A stretch of DNA of 64,000 bases from Pantoea cypripedii (GTDB lineage: Bacteria > Pseudomonadota > Gammaproteobacteria > Enterobacterales > Enterobacteriaceae), in the NCBI RefSeq assembly GCF_011395035.1, contig NZ_CP024769.1:224443-288442 (forward strand). The letters run 5' to 3'. Below are positions 51,896-60,700 of the stretch, in pieces. The notes beneath the pieces were generated by a model, which did no database searches, had not been told where the DNA came from, and saw only the letters and a program-made list of their open reading frames with translations. Made by a program: the position numbers and the translations under genes. Position 1 is the stretch's first letter. Every line of letters begins with the position of its first letter.

Positions 51896-52525
51896 TTACG
51901 TTATCGCCACCCAGCGTTTTCCAAACAGCACTGTCAACGCCACGATGGTGACAATCGCTGCCAGATGCATCATAAAGTCCTCTTTATGCAAATGCACCGG
52001 GTGGCAAAAGGCCAGCAAGGTGACCGCCATGCAGGCAACACCAAAGCCCGCCATCGCCAGGCTGCGTACCGGGTAAAGCGCACGGGTACGGCGCAGACTG
52101 GCAATCATCATCACCATCATTGGCGTGCTGACCACCAGTAAAAAGGTGTAGCAGTTGGTGCCATCTCCCACATGCAATGGCGGTTCGACGCGTGGAATGT
52201 TGAGAATACTCAACACCAGCCACAGCAAACCCAGTGGCAACAAGGCTTTCCAGCTGATGCTGTGCCGTCCGGCAATGCTCATGTTAAAGGCGCTGCGAAT
52301 CGCCAGTGTGCCGAGCACAAAGGCCAGCGCCAGTTGCAGCATTGCCCAGTGCGCGCCAGGTTGTGACCAGTCAGTCAGGCTGCGCTGCACCAGAAAACTC
52401 GCCACCACACCACAGGGTAATGCGCCCGCCAGCCAGGCCAGCACCCGCCACCCCGTTGCCTGCGGGCGTTTCACAGGCTGCGCAGATTGGCTGAGTTTTT
52501 CAATCAACAGGTTGTGGTCAGTCAT
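51896..52525 (-). CDS. NrsF/DUF1109-like anti-sigma membrane protein
   Basis: 209 residues with about six membrane helices after a short N-terminal cytosolic part (TDHNLLIEKLSQSAQPVKRP). The DUF1109 pattern includes FNMSIAGRHSISWKALLPLGLLWL, LHVGDGTNCYTFLLVVSTPMMVMMIASLRRTRALYP and the C-terminal FCHPVHLHKEDFMMHL, with Cys-Pro and His residues of the type needed for redox or metal sensing in NrsF. It would sequester the sigma factor encoded just upstream, whose gene it overlaps by eight bases. Confidence 0.82.
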   Translation of the reverse strand: MTDHNLLIEKLSQSAQPVKRPQATGWRVLAWLAGALPCGVVASFLVQRSLTDWSQPGAHWAMLQLALAFVLGTLAIRSAFNMSIAGRHSISWKALLPLGLLWLVLSILNIPRVEPPLHVGDGTNCYTFLLVVSTPMMVMMIASLRRTRALYPVRSLAMAGFGVACMAVTLLAFCHPVHLHKEDFMMHLAAIVTIVALTVLFGKRWVAIT

Positions 52526-53069
52526 GATGTGCTCCAAAGCGGCGTAAATTGGTCAGCGCACGATGCAACAGCGATTTCACCGCTGCGACGCTCAGATTGT
52601 TATGCGCTGCCGCCTCTGTCAGGCTCATTTCGCGTAAATGGACGTGTTCAACAATTTCCCGCTGGCGTGAGGGCAGCTGACGCAAATATCCTGCCAGCTC
52701 CTCTTGTGAATCCTGGCGATGTGTATCCGCCGGGGCGGGAGCTTCCGTCAGATGTTCCTCTGCCACTTCCCAGCGCTGATGACGTCCACGACGGCGCAAG
52801 GCATCCACCCCGCGTGCCGAGATGATTGCCATCAGCCAGGGTAAGAAGGGATAAGCGGGATCGTAGGTATGACGGACCCGATGCACTGTCAGCAGCACAT
52901 CCTGAATCACGTCTTCGATCAGCACGTCGTCAGCGAGCTGTTTTCGTACCTGCGATCGAATCACCGGCACCAGCGCTTGCAGCAAGCGTGTATACGCCAG
53001 CTGATCGCCTGCCTGCGCCCGTTCCATCAGTGCAGGCCAGCTGTCGCGCCCGGTATCGCTTGTATCCAT
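52518..53069 (-). CDS. ECF sigma factor, SigF-like
   Basis: 183 residues. Sigma region 2 covers about 25-95 (AYTRLLQALVPVIRSQVRKQLADDVLIEDVIQDVLLTVHRVRHTYDPAYPFLPWLMAII), and region 4 about 120-178 (LRQLPSRQREIVEHVHLREMSLTEAAAHNNLSVAAVKSLLHRALTNLR). In Caulobacter and Bradyrhizobium SigF/NrsF pairs respond to heavy metals or oxidants. It follows the DsbD-like gene by 16 bases and follows AAGGCGGA, so it is co-transcribed and probably drives this operon itself. Confidence 0.86.
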   Translation of the reverse strand: MDTSDTGRDSWPALMERAQAGDQLAYTRLLQALVPVIRSQVRKQLADDVLIEDVIQDVLLTVHRVRHTYDPAYPFLPWLMAIISARGVDALRRRGRHQRWEVAEEHLTEAPAPADTHRQDSQEELAGYLRQLPSRQREIVEHVHLREMSLTEAAAHNNLSVAAVKSLLHRALTNLRRFGAHHD

Positions 53070-53085
53070 ATTCCGCCTTGTTGGG

Positions 53086-54318
53086 TCAGGCTTTTTTGTT
53101 CGCTGCCTGAGTCAGCGCATCAACCACGATGCCGGGTGTTAACACCTGCGGCAACACTTTTGGCGGTCCGCCATTGGCCGGATACACCAGGTACATTGGC
53201 AGGCCACCCTGGCCAAACTGGCCGAGCGCATCATCGACATCGGGATTAAATTTGGTCGAGTCGGCCACCATATACAGCGTACCGGTTTTCGCCAATGCGT
53301 CTTTAACCGCCTGGGTCGAAAGGGTGGTTTTTTGGTTAACCTGACAGGTTATACACCAGGATGCGGTGAAATCCACAAAGATGGCTTTACCGTGACCGCG
53401 CTCTGCCGCAACAGTTTGTGGCGTCCATTTTTCCTGCGTAATGGTCGCTGCCACCTGGTCACCCGGCAGTCCCGCTCCGGATTTGATCATCCCTGGCAGC
53501 GGAGCCAGCACCGCAACCACCAAAACGGCAGTGACGGCAAACAGGACTTTGTGACCTTTTCCGGCGAAGCGACGTTTTTGCGCCATGCCGTATAACCAGC
53601 CAGCAAAGCCCAGCACCACCGAACCGGCCAGTAAGGTTGCCAGCGCACCGCTGCCTGACTGTTGTGCCAGTACCCACACCAACCAGGCGTAAGCACCGAA
53701 CATGGGAAACGCGAGGCCGCGTTTCAGAACATCCATCCATGCACCGGGACGCGGCAGGAATTTTGCCAGCGCCGGAAACAGCGATATCAGTGTAAAAGGC
53801 GCGGCAAAACCCAGCGCCAGTGCAAAGAAGATGACCAGTGCAACGGCTGGGGGCTGGACCAGTGCATAGCCGATGGCGCTGGCCATAAAGGGCGCGGCGC
53901 ATGGCGTGGCGACAATAATTGCCAGCGCTCCCGTCAGGGCCGAACGGACAAAGGCTCCGCGGCCGATGTCGATTGCGCCCACCTGCTGAACGGACAAACC
54001 GACTTCAAACACGCCAAGCAGGTTGAGTGCGGCCGCGAGGATCACCAGCGCCAGCAGGGCGATGACCAGCGGTGATTGCAGCTGGAAGCCCCAGCCGACT
54101 GCCGCGCCGCCCGCACGCGCCGCCAGCAGAATACCCGCCAGTGCCATCATGGTCACGACAACGCCGAGCAAAAACGCCAGACCTTCACGGCGCGCGCTGG
54201 CGCTGTTATCAGCATGACGTAACAGGCCCAGCGCTTTCAGTGACACCACCGGAAACACGCAGGGCATAAAGTTGAGAATGATGCCGCCAATAAAGGCGGC
54301 CAGCATGGCGGTTAACAT
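53086..54318 (-). CDS. DsbD-like membrane thiol-disulfide reductase lacking the N-terminal domain
   Basis: 410 residues. Residues 1-270 are a CcdA/DsbD-type membrane domain of eight helices with the two redox Cys in FMPCVFPVVSLKALG and VATPCAAPFMASA. Residues about 300-405 are a thioredoxin-like domain with WCITC in FTASWCITCQVNQK. The periplasmic alpha domain of true DsbD is missing, so electrons probably pass from cytosolic thioredoxin to a separate partner, most plausibly the peroxiredoxin encoded upstream (inference). Confidence 0.86.
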   Translation of the reverse strand: MLTAMLAAFIGGIILNFMPCVFPVVSLKALGLLRHADNSASARREGLAFLLGVVVTMMALAGILLAARAGGAAVGWGFQLQSPLVIALLALVILAAALNLLGVFEVGLSVQQVGAIDIGRGAFVRSALTGALAIIVATPCAAPFMASAIGYALVQPPAVALVIFFALALGFAAPFTLISLFPALAKFLPRPGAWMDVLKRGLAFPMFGAYAWLVWVLAQQSGSGALATLLAGSVVLGFAGWLYGMAQKRRFAGKGHKVLFAVTAVLVVAVLAPLPGMIKSGAGLPGDQVAATITQEKWTPQTVAAERGHGKAIFVDFTASWCITCQVNQKTTLSTQAVKDALAKTGTLYMVADSTKFNPDVDDALGQFGQGGLPMYLVYPANGGPPKVLPQVLTPGIVVDALTQAANKKA

Positions 54319-54333
54319 CGCTGGCCTCGTCGA

Positions 54334-54912
54334 TTAGTTAGTCGCGGTTTGCGGATGGCTGTCGCTGTACTGTTTCACGGCGGCGAGTGCTTTCTCGATA
54401 TGGGTGTCCGGGTTTCTGTCAGTATAACTCAGCAGGATATCGCCATTGGGGGCGATGACATAGGAGGTACGGTCAGACAGGGTTTTACCCTTCATCTCCA
54501 TGGTGGTTTTGTATTCTGCGGCGACTTTGGCACCCGGATCGGCAGCGACTGTGAATTTATCGCGGCACTCCAGTTTGGAGAAATCGCTGACCTGGTCGGT
54601 GTTACCTGCGGTCACGCCAATGACTGTCGCACCCATTTTTTTGAAGTTGTCGGTGGCTTCAGCAAAATCATGCGCTTCCAAAGTACAACCCTTACTGAAG
54701 GCAGCAGGGAAGAAATAGAGCACCACCGGTCCTTTCTGTAACGCCTGTTGCAGCGAGAAGGTCAGTGGTTTGCCTGCCAGAGCGCCCTGTAATTCAAAGT
54801 TGGGCGCTTTGGCACCGACGGGCAGCGCGGCCTGCGCAGTGAGGGCAGTGGCGGACAGGCCCAGCACAGTAGCCAGGGTCAGGATACGAACGAGGTTTTT
54901 CATGGGTTTCAT
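54334..54912 (-). CDS. Exported peroxiredoxin (AhpC/TSA family, BCP-like)
   Basis: 192 residues with a Sec signal peptide (NLVRILTLATVLGLSATALTAQA) and a peroxiredoxin domain. The peroxidatic Cys lies in FFPAAFSKGCTLEAHDF near residue 76; a second Cys in LECRDKF may resolve it. It would reduce hydroperoxides in the periplasm, recharged by the DsbD-like protein whose gene follows after 15 bases. First gene of the operon; ATG after AGGAGCAG. Confidence 0.84.
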   Translation of the reverse strand: MKPMKNLVRILTLATVLGLSATALTAQAALPVGAKAPNFELQGALAGKPLTFSLQQALQKGPVVLYFFPAAFSKGCTLEAHDFAEATDNFKKMGATVIGVTAGNTDQVSDFSKLECRDKFTVAADPGAKVAAEYKTTMEMKGKTLSDRTSYVIAPNGDILLSYTDRNPDTHIEKALAAVKQYSDSHPQTATN

Positions 54913-55100
54913 TATCTGCTCCTGCGGGTTTGAGGGTGTTCCGGTTTTGTAACGCTGTTAATCAGTTCGCTGGATGTGCGGCAAAGGTTTCGGTCAGGTG
55001 AAAATTTTTTTCATGTGTGTGTTAAAGACCCAGCGGTCAATGCCGATACACACGGATGTGTACTTTTATTTAAGCGGGATATTTTTGCAAAGGAGCAGGC

Positions 55101-55844
55101 ATGCAAGGTTTGGTGGTTATCGTCATCTGTATCGCAGTCACGATTTTAAGTTACAGGAAGGTGGCAAATCGTTGCCGTAATAAAGGTCGCGGTAAATTCA
55201 GAACCTTTTTTACCGCCGCAACAGTCAGTTTTTTCATTTTCGTGGTGACAATGGGTGTAGGTGTGGCTAATTTTTTCCCAAAAGACCCGAACTCAGACGT
55301 TGTCGATGTGCCGAAAGTCCCCATGATTAAATGGACAGACGCGAAGGATATGTCGCTGGTACATACATTGATTGCGCAGGATATGAAAGAAAATCCAGCG
55401 CTGACCCAGGAAATCCTGAAAGAAATCTCTACTTACGCTGAAGGCTCGCTTGACAGGGGCATGGCTGAAAGTAATTATATTGATTATGGAGTCAGTAACA
55501 GTAAATATATGACGGCAATAGAAGCTTCAGATTGCCGCCAGCAATACAAAACCCAGCTTGCCCCTTACAAGGCGTGGCGTGATGCGCAGGACTGGCGTCC
55601 TTTCTCAGAATTCCCCAGAGAGATGGTGAAGCAGGAAGCTTACAGAAGAGACCAGGTGACATCTGAATATCTTACCAGGGCAGCAGAAGTTGGTAATGTC
55701 TTAAATAAATGCACATTTGCTCTTATTCGTTCAATTCCTCATCTTTCACGACCCGATGCGAAGCCAATATTTTTACCGCCTTATGAATCAGAAGGGTTGA
55801 AGTGCGTAAGGAATAATGGTGGGAATTTTAATGCGTGTTATTAA
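55101..55844 (+). CDS. Unknown inner-membrane protein
   Basis: 247 residues. Two membrane helices near the start (LVVIVICIAVTILSY and FFTAATVSFFIFVVTMGVGVANFF) are separated by a very basic loop, which puts the remaining 190 residues in the periplasm. That domain has four Cys (SDCRQQ, LNKCTF, LKCVRN, NACY). I do not recognise the family. It overlaps the next gene by 14 bases and precedes a large toxin-like gene, but a hairpin after the second gene suggests a separate message. Confidence 0.55.
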   Translation: MQGLVVIVICIAVTILSYRKVANRCRNKGRGKFRTFFTAATVSFFIFVVTMGVGVANFFPKDPNSDVVDVPKVPMIKWTDAKDMSLVHTLIAQDMKENPALTQEILKEISTYAEGSLDRGMAESNYIDYGVSNSKYMTAIEASDCRQQYKTQLAPYKAWRDAQDWRPFSEFPREMVKQEAYRRDQVTSEYLTRAAEVGNVLNKCTFALIRSIPHLSRPDAKPIFLPPYESEGLKCVRNNGGNFNACY

Positions 55845-56199
55845 TCAAGCCATTCTGTTAGCCTCGTTGGCGCTGGCATCAGTATCTGCTTTTGCCGCAC
55901 CGATTGACGGGGTGGCTGGCGAGCCATTCAAGGTTAACAACGAGGTTATCTGCCTGAAGGAAATACAACAGCAGATGACGCCGTATCTTAAATCCTTTGA
56001 AGAAGAGCAAGGCGTTGAATATAAATATATCGTCAAGGCAGGGCTGAGCTATAACCATATGGCCGGGCTGCGGCTGGAGGTGAAGCGGGTTGATGCCGGA
56101 CTGAATGACCATATCGCCGATATAGATTATTACTGGGTTCAGGAACGCGGTAGCATGTGTCAACCGGCTTATCTTATTCTCGATCGCACTGAAAAATAA
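55831..56199 (+). CDS. Unknown small exported protein
   Basis: 122 residues. The signal peptide is RVINQAILLASLALASVSAFA; the mature part has two Cys (EVICLKE, SMCQPA) placed to form one disulfide. It starts within the end of the preceding gene; an in-frame ATG five codons earlier is also possible. The two genes look co-translated, so the products may interact in the periplasm. Function unknown. Confidence 0.58.
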   Translation: MRVINQAILLASLALASVSAFAAPIDGVAGEPFKVNNEVICLKEIQQQMTPYLKSFEEEQGVEYKYIVKAGLSYNHMAGLRLEVKRVDAGLNDHIADIDYYWVQERGSMCQPAYLILDRTEK

Positions 56200-56210
56200 C
56201 TTCACTCAGT

Positions 56211-56241
56211 AACACGCGCCTCCAGCCTGGTGGCGCGTGTT
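56211..56241 (+). terminator. Hairpin after the small exported protein gene
   Basis: A perfect 10-bp GC-rich stem AACACGCGCC / GGCGCGTGTT with an 11-base loop lies 11 bases after the stop codon. The uridine run is short, so termination may be partial. Confidence 0.55.
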
Positions 56242-56414
56242 AACTAACCAGCATATCAATATAATCTCCATTCACTTACGTCGTCACCCCTGTTTTTCTA
56301 CCAGATTCATGAGCTGATTCGCATCACTTAATACGTTAAGGGCTGGTGCGGTTCCGCTCAGCTACGACTAAGCTAATTCTCCCGGATAGAAAATCTATCT
56401 GTAAAAGGAGTTTT

Positions 56415-59400
56415 ATGATGAAAGAAGGAATCAGCCATTTATCCAGATTTAACATCAATGTGCCTTTGACTCAGGTTATCCCCACCTATAATTGGGCAAT
56501 GAATAAGGTCAGCCACATCACAAATGCCCCCTTTCACCCGCTGTCGCAGTCAGTGAACAAGGGGCTTTCCTCTCTGTTTTCTCGCATGTCACCTGCCGCT
56601 GATAAGGCACCAGATGATTATCGCCATCAAACCCTACCTTATGCGCGCTATATTTATCTCAGCCCTGCGTTACGATTATTTAAAATAAAGGAAAACCGGG
56701 AATTATTGGATCATTTATTTACGCCTTCGCCTTTTCCTCCTCCGGAGAAAGTTGTCGGAAAAAAACACGAAAAAACCATTGCAGATTTTTTGTCGGTGAC
56801 CGGCGTTGCCTGGGCTACGCCCGTTGCGGTTAATCCATCGGTATTTAAGCAATTAGTGATGGTATTAAAGCAGGGCGGTGCATTGACAGAAGAAAGTATC
56901 AACGGGTGTTCTGCCTCCACCTTTGCGCCAGAATGGGTGCTACTCAACTTTTTCGCTTCGCTTATCCCGGCCTCCAGGGACATGTCCTGCGCGATTACCG
57001 TTGCGATAAAACAGGTTTTCTGGTCGGGACTTTGTCAGCTGGTGCCTCAGGCCAAATGGCTTTGCTGGCTGTACGATGCAGCTAATCCTTTGCATTGGAT
57101 AACGCAGGAAACCGATATCAGCCAGATCCTGCGCACGGCAAAAATGCAACGCCATCTCAGGTCACTACCCACAAAAACGCCGGATATTATCCCCATCACT
57201 GACAATCAGGGGCTACGATTTCCAGCAGCCGATGCCGCTAACCCATTGACCCGATTTACCGAATCCTGGTGGAACGCCCCTCTTGCTACCCGAATGAGGC
57301 GATCCATTGCCATTGCCCGAACTGGAAATGAATTACAGGCACCGCCCGTAAACGTGACTGCGCCAGCTCCGTTGAAAGTGAATGCCAGGAATGGAGTCAA
57401 CTGGCAGGCAGACTGGCAAATTTACGTCAATACCAGCAACGAGGTGATTGATAATTTTCAGGGGATTTTTGATTTTGTCGGGGATGAGGTTAAAAAGGCG
57501 ATTAAGAAGTGCTGTAATATCGATGTTGATCCGCATCGTACTTATTATCATAAGTTCGGGTTTGCCAGTTCATCGCCCTATACCATTACCGGCTGGGAAC
57601 ACCTCGGGCCGCCCGAAAAATCCCGCACATTAACTGAAAAAGCGATGGAAAACTTTAGCGCCGATGAGCGGATTGATGATGACACGTTAAATGGTAATGC
57701 AGGAATTTATAAAGATGATAATAAGGCGAAGTACTATAACGAAAAAAATCAGGTTGCGATTACACCAAGGAAATTGAAAGACATTTTTATCAATATGGAT
57801 TTTGCTAATGATTTCCATCAGTTCCAGGTTGATTACTGGAGCAAATATTCCTTGGGGGCCAGGCTAATCACTAAGGGACAGGCGATTAGTCAGGCAATGT
57901 GGCAACGGGTGAATGAGACGTTGTCTCCTCAGGGTTTAGATTTACTGGATAGCGCCATTTTTGGCAATGTATTAAAAAACTCCAATATTTCAGTGAGGAC
58001 ACTGAAAGAAGAAGTCAGTCGCAGAGAAGGTGTGACTCTGACGACATTTGATATAAATGGCTATCCCGCCAGTAATATTTTTATGCTACGTGGAAGAGAG
58101 GGTAAAATCGTTGTCTATCTCCCCTCAGAGGACAGCTATTATCAGGAGTTTGACTCAGAGCAGCAGATGAAACAATGGTTTTTAGATCTCATTAAAAACC
58201 CAGGTAAAAGTGAGACGCTGGCACGCCATTTCACCTTGCTTAACCGGCAGGATGGTATGCTGGTCACCGGGGTGCTTTCCGCTATGAAGAAAATCCAGAC
58301 AGGCAGCTGGGGCAGTGAAGCGATCAACAAAAATCCGCAAACCATTACTTATGATCCTTTTACCTGGCTGCGTGACCAGATGAAAGCGCGTATTTTTAGT
58401 GATGCCGAAGTGCTGACCACGTCGAATCATGAAGTGTTAAAACAACAAATAATCATGAATCTGGAAGCGGCGAAAAGCACTATTGGTACGCTGTTTATCG
58501 TAGTCCCGGCTGTCGGGGCCGTTACTTATCTGGGAATGGATATTGCGGAAGCGGGTTTGGATCTGGATCAGGCAATTAACGGAGATACCTATGCGCAGCG
58601 CAAAAAGGCGATTAAAGGTCTTTTTTGGGACGCAGCGGCGATCTTATTCGACGGTGTCGCAGCGGTGGAAAGTATCGGTGTCAGAGAGAGTAATGGGATA
58701 AGATTTGGCAGGCTTTTTATTTCCGATGAAGTCAATATCTTTAAATATCCACGCAATATGGAGACCGCCGGTGAAATTAAAGCTGAAGCCGAAATGGGCG
58801 CCGTAGCGCATTCACAACCTGAACTGAAAGAAATAAAATTAAACTTCTGGGAGAAGTACGTTCTTCTCCCAACCAACAGAGTTGCGGTCATTGCCGGAAG
58901 CCTGAAAAAGCTCTATAAACGCAGTCCGCAGCGCGGGGTTATGCTGAACGCGGCTATGGTAAAAGCGGTGCCCACGATGCAGAAAGCGTTGGTGAAACTG
59001 GGCACCGCCAGAGGAAGAGAAATTCTTTCTTTGCATCTTGGTTACATTGAACGAACTGAAGATTTCCGCACGGCGGTACGTTCATTCGATGGTTTTAAGT
59101 CCGCGGACATTGATATGATTAAAAAATATATTAAGAAAGACCCTATCACACGCTCTTATACTATCGATACCAGCATCAGTAAAAAACCAACTGGAAAAGT
59201 CGCTACAGCATTGCGGAATATAGATGGATTAAATCAAAATGAAATGCGCTCATTATTGCATGATGTTAAAACACTGGAAGAATATGATTTAGATAATCGT
59301 TTTTCGCAATACCTTGAGAGGCTGACGCTAAAAGATGTCAATGATGCCAGGGACCGTATTAAAGCGATGATTGACAGAGCAGAATGGGCATTGAAAGTGG

Positions 59401-59927
59401 ATAAAAGCTTTCGTTATGAAATCCTGACAGATAAAAGAGACCAGAATATTGTTGCCGTCTGGCATCAGGATGATAAATGTTTTGGCGTTACCGAGGCATT
59501 TATGAAATTAAAACCAGAAGCTCAACTACAGACAATTTTGCATGAATATGTTCATCCCAGCATATTAGTTAATGGTAAACCCTCTCCGGATCTGATTTAT
59601 ATGCTGGCAGGCTATGGTGACAGCGGAGCAGGTTTTGTTAAGGCGAAACGCGACCAATCCATTCTCTTCGCCAGGGGAGATTACAGCTCACATTTTATTA
59701 CTGATGGGGGAGAGCATGTGAAAAATGGCGAATTTGCGAAACGATTTGATCCCGAACATCATTCTTCGGTAATAGCGGATATTCGCGTCAGGGAAAATCA
59801 TGCGTTGCGGCGTCAGGTATTTTGGGAAAATGCAGACTCATTTTCCCTGTTCGTGGCCGAAGCTGGGGATGAAATTGAGGGAACGACTAATCCAGACGGC
59901 ACACTCAACACGCCTTTTCGATCAGCA
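56415..59927 (+). CDS. Large DUF6543-type toxin with C-terminal zincin-like domain
   Basis: About 1170 residues, no signal peptide. The long N-terminal and central part resembles DUF6543 / dermonecrotic-toxin-like proteins of Pseudomonas and Pantoea (IFDFVGDEVKKAIKKCC, DINGYPASNIFMLRGREGKIVVYLPS, FDSEQQMKQWFLDLIKNP). A hydrophobic stretch near 690-715 could enter membranes. The C-terminal 140 residues hold HEYVH (1043-1047), then YGD (Asp1069) and NADSF (Asp1141), the order of the aspzincin M35-like peptidases. It is probably a delivered anti-host or antibacterial toxin. The ATG follows AAGGAG; a second ATG follows at once. No immunity gene is obvious. Confidence 0.65.
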
Positions 59928-59949
59928 TAATCCACATTGCGTGGTTAAA

Positions 59950-59970
59950 GCGGCCAGCTATGCTGGCCGC
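59950..59970. terminator. Hairpin between toxin and TetR genes
   Basis: A perfect 9-bp stem GCGGCCAGC / GCTGGCCGC with loop TAT lies 20 bases after the toxin stop and overlaps the end of the convergent TetR gene. It may end both messages, although no uridine run follows. Confidence 0.5.
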
Positions 59971-60620
59971 ATCCCGTTACAGAACAGGCTGAGTGTATGC
60001 GCGACAATCATTTCGCGGTTGAATGCCGGATCGCCGGCAAAACGGGTAAACGGCACCAGGACCATACTCAGAATTGATGTCATCAGCAGCTGCGGTTCCA
60101 GGTCCGCATTGAGCAGCCCTTGCTGCTGCCAGCCCTCGATCAAGCTCTTGACCTTATCGCGTTCCGTATGTCCAAAGCGGCTTTTGATGTGATGACCTAA
60201 TCCGCCCTGGCCTTCGGTGACTTCCTGCATCCACAGCGGCGCGAACCAATTATGCGTCTCAATGATGTCGGCTATTTCACGGATAAAGGCGCTGAAGGTT
60301 GTGACGGGGTCACTCGGTTCATGCATAAAATGGCCGACAAGGCGTTGCCGCAGCGGCAGAAAACGCTCTTCAACCACCACATCAAGCAATGCCTCGCGTG
60401 ACTGAAAGTAATAATTCAGCATTGCCGGGCTGACCCCCGCTTTGCGGGCAATGGCGTTGAGGGAGGTCTCGCCAATCCCTTTCTCGGCGTACAGCGCCAG
60501 GGTGATATCCAGCAGATGTTCGCGCTGCTGCGCATTAATTGCACCACCTCGTGGACGACCGGGACGGCGGGGTTCGGATTTCGCTGATTTCGCGTCTAAA
60601 GGGACTTTCTGTGCGGTCAT
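59958..60620 (-). CDS. TetR-family regulator, BetI-like
   Basis: 220 residues. A basic, disordered N-terminus (KSEPRRPGRPRGG) leads to the HTH LLDITLALYAEKGIGETSLNAIARKAGVSPAMLNYYFQSREALLDVVVEERF, and a ligand-binding domain with DPVTTFSAFIREIADII. The ATG giving MTAQKVPL is preferred over one 13 codons earlier. It is divergent from the MFS exporter gene 80 bases away and almost certainly represses it. Confidence 0.86.
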   Translation of the reverse strand: MTAQKVPLDAKSAKSEPRRPGRPRGGAINAQQREHLLDITLALYAEKGIGETSLNAIARKAGVSPAMLNYYFQSREALLDVVVEERFLPLRQRLVGHFMHEPSDPVTTFSAFIREIADIIETHNWFAPLWMQEVTEGQGGLGHHIKSRFGHTERDKVKSLIEGWQQQGLLNADLEPQLLMTSILSMVLVPFTRFAGDPAFNREMIVAHTLSLFCNGMRPA

Positions 60621-60700
60621 TTTTGCGTGCTCACTTGTTTCCTGCCAGACTTCGATCAATATTAATTGTGTATTTAATTAATTTCAACATGGTGTTCCCT

